64,000 nucleotides of DNA from assembly GCA_017962845.1 (NCBI GenBank), contig JAGCUN010000015.1:1-64000 (forward strand). The letters run 5' to 3'. How positions within the stretch are numbered: position 1 is the first letter of the stretch; every line of letters starts with the position of its first letter. This stretch comes from Bacteroidales bacterium. GTDB lineage: Bacteria; Bacteroidota; Bacteroidia; Bacteroidales; WCHB1-69. The notes under the pieces were generated by a model that worked only from the letters and a program-made list of their open reading frames with translations, was not told where the DNA came from and did no database searches. Shown piece after piece: positions 58,802 through 64,000 of the stretch. The translations under genes and the position numbers were made by a program.

Positions 58802-60214
58802 ATGAAATTCAAGCAATATACCATTGAGAATTTAGAGATATTGGACGCGGGGGCTGAGGGGAAAGCCGTGGCCAAACATGAGGGGCTCACCATCTTCGTT
58901 TCGGGCGTGGTGCCGGGGGATGTGATTGACGCCTTGGTCGTGAAAAAGAAAAAAAGTTATGCGGAGGCGCGCTGTGTGAGAATGGTCACCCCATCGCCGC
59001 ACCGCATCGAACCCCGCTGCGAGCATTTCGGCACCTGCGGCGGCTGTAAGTGGCAAATGTTGGACTACTCACAGCAGTTGTTTTACAAGCAGAAACAAGT
59101 CACCGACAATTTCCAGCACCTCGGCCATTTCAACTATCCCGAACCGCAACCCATTCTCGCCTCCGACGACCAATACTGCTATCGCAACAAACTGGAGTTC
59201 ACCTTCACCCACCAGCGGTGGCTCTCCAACGAGGATATGGTCGCCCAACAAGAAGGCAAACCAATAGAAATCAGAGGGTTGGGATTTCATGTACCTGGTA
59301 AATTCGACAAAGTATTAGACATTGACTTCTGCCATTTACAGGCAGAGCCCAGCAATAAAATCCGAATTGCCGTCCGTAATTTCGCCATCCAAAACGACAT
59401 CCCCTTTTACAACCTGCGCAACCACGAAGGCCTGCTACGCAACATGGTCATCCGCATGTCATCGACAGGAGAACTGATGGTTATACTGGTGGTGACGAAT
59501 TATAACCAACAATCCATCAGTGTATTAGACTTCTTGGCAGAAACCTTCCCGGAAATCACCTCTCTGCAATACGTCATCAACCAGAAGATGAACGACAGCA
59601 CCTCCGATCTTGAGTTCCACACCTATCGAGGCAAAGATTCTATGATGGAGAAGATGGGCGATCTGATGTTCAAGGTCGGGCCGGCATCATTCTACCAGAC
59701 CAACAGCCGCCAGGCTTTCAAGCTCTATTCGGTGGCCAAGGAGTTCGCGGCCGTCACCCCCGAAGATACCGTTTACGACCTCTATACCGGTACGGGTACT
59801 ATCGCCAATTTTGTGGCTCGTGGCGCCAAGAAAGTAATTGGCATTGAGTATGTTGACGCAGCCATCGAGGATGCGAAAGTCAACTCCGCCCTCAACGACA
59901 TCCACAACACGGAGTTTTTTGCCGGTGATATGGTGAAGGTGCTGACCCCCGAGTTTGTGGCGGCGCACGGCAAGGCCGACATCATCATCACCGACCCGCC
60001 GCGTAACGGTATGCACGCCGACGTGGTGAAGCAACTGCTGGTGATGCAGCCCAAACGCATCGTGTACGTGAGCTGCAACCCCGCCACACAAGCCCGCGAC
60101 CTCACCCTGCTGACAGAAAAGTACCAGGTATGCCGCATCCAGCCGGTGGATATGTTTCCACACACCCAACATGTGGAGAATGTTGTTTTATTAGAATTAA
60201 CAGAAAATCAATAA
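58802..60214 (+). CDS. rlmD: 23S rRNA (uracil-5-)-methyltransferase RlmD/RumA family
   Basis: This 470-residue enzyme has an N-terminal TRAM domain (about 1-60) and a 4Fe-4S site of C73, C79, C82 (CEHFGTCGGCKW) and C177 (DIDFCHLQ). The SAM domain has YDLYTGTGTIANF, the DPPRNGMH motif and the catalytic Cys in VSCNPATQARDL. In E. coli RlmD makes m5U1939 in 23S rRNA. The exact position is uncertain for this paralogue group. It lies 3 bases upstream of dapB. Confidence 0.88.
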   Translation: MKFKQYTIENLEILDAGAEGKAVAKHEGLTIFVSGVVPGDVIDALVVKKKKSYAEARCVRMVTPSPHRIEPRCEHFGTCGGCKWQMLDYSQQLFYKQKQVTDNFQHLGHFNYPEPQPILASDDQYCYRNKLEFTFTHQRWLSNEDMVAQQEGKPIEIRGLGFHVPGKFDKVLDIDFCHLQAEPSNKIRIAVRNFAIQNDIPFYNLRNHEGLLRNMVIRMSSTGELMVILVVTNYNQQSISVLDFLAETFPEITSLQYVINQKMNDSTSDLEFHTYRGKDSMMEKMGDLMFKVGPASFYQTNSRQAFKLYSVAKEFAAVTPEDTVYDLYTGTGTIANFVARGAKKVIGIEYVDAAIEDAKVNSALNDIHNTEFFAGDMVKVLTPEFVAAHGKADIIITDPPRNGMHADVVKQLLVMQPKRIVYVSCNPATQARDLTLLTEKYQVCRIQPVDMFPHTQHVENVVLLELTENQ

Positions 60215-60217
60215 GAT

Positions 60218-60940
60218 ATGATAAAAGTTGCAATTCTCGGTTATGGGAAAATGGGAAAAGAGATTGAGAAAGTCGTGCTTCGCGAAGGCATGAACATCGT
60301 GGCCCGCATCGACAACGAAGAGGATTGGGAAACCCAACGCGAGGCCTTCCTCTCCAGCGATGTCGCCATCGAGTTCTCCACCCCCGGCACCGTGGTCAAA
60401 AACCTCACCCGCTGCTTCGAGGCCAACATCCCAGTGGTGTGCGGCACTACCGGCTGGACCAACGTGGAAAAGGACATCCTCAAGCAGTGCCAAGCCACCT
60501 CCAACGCACTCATCTATGGTTCGAACTTCTCCATCGGAGCCAACATGTTCTTCAAAATCAACGACTTGATGGCACAACTGATGAACCAGCAACCGCAGTA
60601 TGATGTCACCATCGAGGAGACGCACCATATCCACAAGAAGGATGCTCCCAGCGGCACAGCCATCGCCATCGCCAACATCATCATCAACCAACTCGACCGT
60701 AAGAGAGAGTGGGCATTGGAAGACGACAGCGATGCCGCCGACATCAACATCATCGCCCACCGCTTCGGCGAAGAGGCCGGTACCCATGCCGTGAAGTACA
60801 AGTCGGATGACGACTGTATCATCCTGTGCCACAAGGCATTCAATCGCGCCATCTTTGCACAGGGGGCAGTACGGGCAGCCCGCTGGCTCGTCAAAAACAG
60901 AGGCATCTATCCCTTCTACGATATTTTCCTCAACATTTAA
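60218..60940 (+). CDS. dapB: 4-hydroxy-tetrahydrodipicolinate reductase DapB
   Basis: This 240-residue NAD(P)H-dependent enzyme is on the DAP/lysine pathway. It has the Rossmann loop GYGKMG (8-13), the catalytic EETHHIHKKDAPSGTA block and GTHAVKY. It is slightly short, as usual for Bacteroidota. Three bases separate it from rlmD, so the two share a transcript. Confidence 0.93.
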   Translation: MIKVAILGYGKMGKEIEKVVLREGMNIVARIDNEEDWETQREAFLSSDVAIEFSTPGTVVKNLTRCFEANIPVVCGTTGWTNVEKDILKQCQATSNALIYGSNFSIGANMFFKINDLMAQLMNQQPQYDVTIEETHHIHKKDAPSGTAIAIANIIINQLDRKREWALEDDSDAADINIIAHRFGEEAGTHAVKYKSDDDCIILCHKAFNRAIFAQGAVRAARWLVKNRGIYPFYDIFLNI

Positions 60941-60961
60941 TCGGATTTCTTCTACCACAAT

Positions 60962-61570
60962 ATGAAAATGTTGAAGTTCAAATATTTAATCATCCTCTTT
61001 TGCATCGGCTTGTGCTCTATGCCCTCATTGCAGGCACAACGGTTGGAGCTGCGGTTCAACAAAGAGTTTTCGAACGACAAGATGATCAACAAGACGCTTG
61101 GCGCAGGCGGTTCGTTCATCATCGACGGGTGGGTGGACCACTTGGATTTTCAGATCAACTTCGACTATGCAGGACACAAGGAAGATGCTGATTATACGGG
61201 CGTTAGCACAAAAATCGCCAAATATAAAGGCGGCGTGGCAGCACTCTACACCCGTCCCATCGGTCGGCTTCTGCACCTGCGAGTAGGTGGAGACCTTTCA
61301 TACAACTATATCAACAAAGTTAATACCCTGTGGGACAATGGCAACCACTACAACACGGCCCATCGTGCCCATGCGTTAGGAATTGGTGCCATCGCGCAGC
61401 TACAAATTCAGTTAGGGCAGATTTTCCGTATTGGCGCCGGCCTCATCCCCACCTACCTCATCCCGTTGGTTACCGATGTCAGCCAGCCCAACGTGGAGTG
61501 CGACTTCAAGAAAGGAATGTTTGTGTTGCAATTGCAGGTTGGCTTGGAAATCAGACTAGTCAAAGAGTAA
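60962..61570 (+). CDS. Exported protein of unknown function, probable outer-membrane barrel
   Basis: This 202-residue protein has a signal peptide (about 1-25, PSLQAQ). The mature part shows strand-loop alternation with aromatic ends (GHKEDADYTGVS, LLHLRVGGDLSYNYINKV) and ends LQVGLEIRLVKE, like a small eight-stranded barrel. It lies between dapB (21-base gap) and glmM (27-base gap) on the same strand, probably in one unit. No family is recognised. Confidence 0.65.
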   Translation: MKMLKFKYLIILFCIGLCSMPSLQAQRLELRFNKEFSNDKMINKTLGAGGSFIIDGWVDHLDFQINFDYAGHKEDADYTGVSTKIAKYKGGVAALYTRPIGRLLHLRVGGDLSYNYINKVNTLWDNGNHYNTAHRAHALGIGAIAQLQIQLGQIFRIGAGLIPTYLIPLVTDVSQPNVECDFKKGMFVLQLQVGLEIRLVKE

Positions 61571-61597
61571 GAAATTTAACAATAAATTACTGATAAT

Positions 61598-62980
61598 ATG
61601 TCACTTATAAAATCCATTTCCGGTATTCGCGGAACGATCGGCGGCAAGGTGGGCGATAACCTCACCCCGATTGACGTGGTTCAATTCGTGTCGGCCTTCG
61701 CCACTTTTTTAGGAAAAGACGAGCGCCCGCTCACCCTCGTGACGGGTCGCGACGCGCGCATTTCTGGAGAAATTATTAACAAACTCATTTGCAGTACGTT
61801 ACAATCGCTTGGCGTACATGTGATTGATTTGGGCCTCTCCACTACTCCGACAGTGGAAATGGCGGTGGTACAGCATCATGCCGATGGTGGCATTATTCTG
61901 ACGGCCAGTCACAACCCGATGCAGTGGAATGCCCTGAAACTGTTGAACGCCCGAGGTGAGTTTATTTCCGCCGCTGATGGCGCAAAAGTTTTGGAAATTA
62001 TTGAGAAACAAGATTATACATTCACCGATGTGCATCATTTGGGAAAATACACCTCCTATGATCAGACCATCAACGACCACATCGACCATATTCTGAAGCT
62101 GGAATTAGTGGATGCGGAAGCCATCCGAAAAGCGAATTTTTCGGTGGCATTAGACTGCGTAAATTCCACTGGTGGAATCGCTTTACCATTGTTGCTCAAA
62201 AAGTTAGGAGTTGATAAGGTGCAAGTTCTGAACGGGGATGTTTCCGGCATTTTCGCCCACAATCCCGAACCGCTGCCACAACATTTGGAAGATATTGCTA
62301 GGATGATGCAAGATGGCGGTTTCGATGTCGGTTTTGTGGTGGATCCCGATGTGGACCGGCTGGCCATTTTGAACGAAGACGGCTCAATGTTCGGTGAAGA
62401 ATATACCTTGGTGGCAGTGTCCGACTATATTCTTCAGCACAAAAAAGGAAATACCGTCTCCAACCTCTCCTCCACTCGTGCATTGAGAGATGTAAGCAAT
62501 AGATACGGCGTAAGTTATAATGCTTCCGCAGTGGGTGAAGTGAATGTGGTGGAAAAGATGAAAGCGACGAATGCCATCATTGGTGGAGAAGGAAACGGAG
62601 GCGTTATCTATCCCGAATTGCATTATGGCAGAGACGCTTTGGTGGGCATTGCCCTCTTCCTCACCTTCATGGCCCAATCTGGGAAAAAGTGCAGCGAAAT
62701 TCGCAGTCAGTATCCAGCCTACACTATCTCCAAAAACAAAATTGAGCTTCAGCCCAATATGAACGTGCCAGAAATTATGCATAAGATGGCTGGGAAATAT
62801 TCTGATTATGAAGTCAATACAATTGATGGAGTAAAAATTGACTTCCCTGATGGTTGGGTACACCTTCGTCCATCGAATACCGAACCCATCATCCGCATCT
62901 ATGCTGAAGCCCATACAGAAGAGTTCGCTACGAGATTGGCAGACCAGATTATAACAGACATCAAAGCGCTCATCCGTTAG
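61598..62980 (+). CDS. glmM: Phosphoglucosamine mutase GlmM (phosphohexomutase)
   Basis: This 460-residue enzyme of the alpha-D-phosphohexomutase superfamily has the phosphoserine S104 in TASHNP, the metal-binding D249-P-D251-V-D253-R and the sugar loop GEGNGG, plus RPSNTEP for phosphate. The start LIKSISGIRGTIGG fits GlmM of Bacteroidota, which makes GlcN-1-P for peptidoglycan and LPS. A phosphomannomutase role cannot be excluded. Confidence 0.88.
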   Translation: MSLIKSISGIRGTIGGKVGDNLTPIDVVQFVSAFATFLGKDERPLTLVTGRDARISGEIINKLICSTLQSLGVHVIDLGLSTTPTVEMAVVQHHADGGIILTASHNPMQWNALKLLNARGEFISAADGAKVLEIIEKQDYTFTDVHHLGKYTSYDQTINDHIDHILKLELVDAEAIRKANFSVALDCVNSTGGIALPLLLKKLGVDKVQVLNGDVSGIFAHNPEPLPQHLEDIARMMQDGGFDVGFVVDPDVDRLAILNEDGSMFGEEYTLVAVSDYILQHKKGNTVSNLSSTRALRDVSNRYGVSYNASAVGEVNVVEKMKATNAIIGGEGNGGVIYPELHYGRDALVGIALFLTFMAQSGKKCSEIRSQYPAYTISKNKIELQPNMNVPEIMHKMAGKYSDYEVNTIDGVKIDFPDGWVHLRPSNTEPIIRIYAEAHTEEFATRLADQIITDIKALIR

Positions 62981-63215
62981 CTCTTTTTTGTAATTTTTAT
63001 CTAAATTTATTCATAATCTCTTGATTTTACTCTGCTAAATTTTAGCATTGTTGATAATTTTATTAATTTTAATCTTTATAAATTAATAATTGATAAGTAT
63101 TTGTGTTAATAATAAAAATTTATTAACATTCTACTTTTCAATTCTTTTTGTTCTTATCTTTGCATCGCTGTTGTAAAGATGACCAACGGCACGATCTCAG
63201 TAAACTCAGACCGCT
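62981..63215. other. AT-rich intergenic region
   Basis: These 235 bases between glmM and the last gene are very AT-rich. Apart from the promoter box at 63155-63163 I see no ORF, hairpin with T run or repeat. Confidence 0.6.
63155..63163 (+). promoter_or_regulatory. -7 promoter box for the last gene
   Basis: TATCTTTGC lies 52 bases before ATG 63216. Confidence 0.6.
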
Positions 63216-64000
63216 ATGGACAAGACTATTGAAATCTATTGTTGCCGCGCCCAGTCCATCTTCAAAAGATGGTCAAGAATTATTCTGACGGGCGTCTGTT
63301 TATTATTGATATGTTGGGGGCGGGCGCAATCTGGCTTTGCTCCCGTTCACGGAACCGCTGGAAACAGTTCATACACCATCGGACAAGTTTTTTACCTGCA
63401 AACTGCTCAGGGCCTTGCTATTTCAGAAGGGGTGGAGCAGGGCTACATTATCATCACACACCTACAGGATGAGACTTGCGAAGGAACCGCCTACACTGGT
63501 TACGGAATTGAGTTTGGCGATACCCTTATCGCAGGAGAATACCTAGTGGAAAAATCCCCACAGCACAGTGTATTACATTATGATAGTATCGTGCGATTCC
63601 TTTTGGTCGTACATCCCATTTGGAGAATCAGCGATACCATATTAGTATACGATGACGCCCCAGAAGCCGTTTGGGCCGGCACCCATACCGATAGTCTCGT
63701 GTCACAATTTGGCTGCGACAGTATTGTGTCAAGGACCGTCTACGTCATCACATGTCCCGACGACTATATCGATACCGCCGCATACGGAGAGGAAAATGTG
63801 CCTTTGTCGTTAATGCCGCCCAACATCTACCCACCCCATCCCAATCTTCAAGTTTCATCAGACATGCCATCATCGGTGCTAGTAGGACGCTCACACCAGA
63901 TTACCTGGCAAGTAACAACAGGGGGAGATACGTTGCGGTGCATGCAGAACGCAATCGTGCATTTTCCACCATGCGGTGGCGACTATACCATTATGGATCA
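63216..64000 (+). CDS. Large exported repeat protein, 3' end outside window
   Basis: From ATG 63216 (MDKTIEIYCC) the frame stays open to the window end (261 codons visible). After a signal-anchor (about 21-37, ending WGRAQS) comes SSYTIGQVFYLQTAQGLAIS with EGVEQGY, an N-terminal domain found in many T9SS-exported Bacteroidota proteins. The module with VSQFGCDSIVSRTVYV resembles the FGCDSIVHY modules of the carboxypeptidase at 41466. A C-terminal T9SS signal is expected but not visible. Confidence 0.75.
   Translation, partial: MDKTIEIYCCRAQSIFKRWSRIILTGVCLLLICWGRAQSGFAPVHGTAGNSSYTIGQVFYLQTAQGLAISEGVEQGYIIITHLQDETCEGTAYTGYGIEFGDTLIAGEYLVEKSPQHSVLHYDSIVRFLLVVHPIWRISDTILVYDDAPEAVWAGTHTDSLVSQFGCDSIVSRTVYVITCPDDYIDTAAYGEENVPLSLMPPNIYPPHPNLQVSSDMPSSVLVGRSHQITWQVTTGGDTLRCMQNAIVHFPPCGGDYTIMD

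Overview
This 64 kb window looks like a chromosomal segment of a member of the Bacteroidota, most likely order Bacteroidales. Almost every transcription unit is preceded by the Bacteroidota sigma -7 box (TAnnTTTGC, mostly TATTTTTGC or TATCTTTGC), usually only 10-40 bases before the start codon. Several exported proteins end in type IX secretion (T9SS) sorting domains of type A or type B. The gene set also fits: KtrAB-type potassium uptake, YqgE, a DUF721/DciA-like protein, a DUF6913-like gene in front of dapA, split TonB proteins and EFR1 ferrodoxin. No rRNA operon, phage, transposase or CRISPR array is visible. Three tRNA genes are present (two Glu isoacceptors and Arg-CCG).

Layout. 1-8 kb: an exported serine hydrolase; a class M sirtuin / zinc macrodomain ADP-ribosylation operon with a broken DUF5714 gene at its end; small gene remnants (NTF2-like, FluC-like, GNAT-like); and a large secreted YD-repeat protein. 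8-14.8 kb: a redox and metal region with a CDF exporter, MsrA, TcdA, nitroreductase, EFR1 ferrodoxin, glutathione peroxidase, a MarR/OhrR-like regulator with two direct operator copies, acyl-ACP thioesterase and flavodoxin. 14.9-21.7 kb: a retropepsin-PDZ protein, a cysteine desulfurase/methyltransferase pair, a tandem pair of TonB-C proteins, a lipoprotein and an ECF sigma factor. 21.8-26.6 kb: a lone transketolase C-terminal subunit and a four-gene heterodisulfide-reductase-like Fe-S membrane complex. 26.6-44.9 kb: mostly housekeeping genes (ElbB, YqgE, KtrA/KtrB, tRNA-Glu, HAD phosphatase, Ffh, beta-CASP nuclease, M23-like protein, aspartate aminotransferase, DapA, cytidine deaminase), with a MurL-like PP-loop protein, a lytic-transglycosylase-like gene cut by an in-frame stop, and a T9SS-exported M14 carboxypeptidase.

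45-46.3 kb is the most accessory-looking stretch: a tight DUF3791-DUF3990-small-small operon, two of its junctions being ATGA overlaps, enclosed by two direct copies of a ~74 bp heptamer-based repeat. 46.4-53.3 kb holds T9SS cargo proteins and a divergent membrane LytTR regulator with an added winged helix. 53.4-63 kb returns to core genes: tRNA-Arg, TilS, an outer-membrane beta-barrel pair, a DciA-like protein, RlmD, DapB and GlmM. The window ends inside another exported protein gene.

The strongest candidates for new biology are: (1) the direct-repeat-flanked DUF3791/DUF3990 cassette, a possible ADP-ribosyltransferase-type toxin/antitoxin or defence module; (2) a 30 bp perfect palindrome that adds exactly ten in-frame codons inside the macrodomain hydrolase; (3) a tRNA-Arg(CCG) in which the normally invariant G19-C56 pair appears as A19-U56; and (4) the sirtuin-macrodomain-DUF5714 operon.
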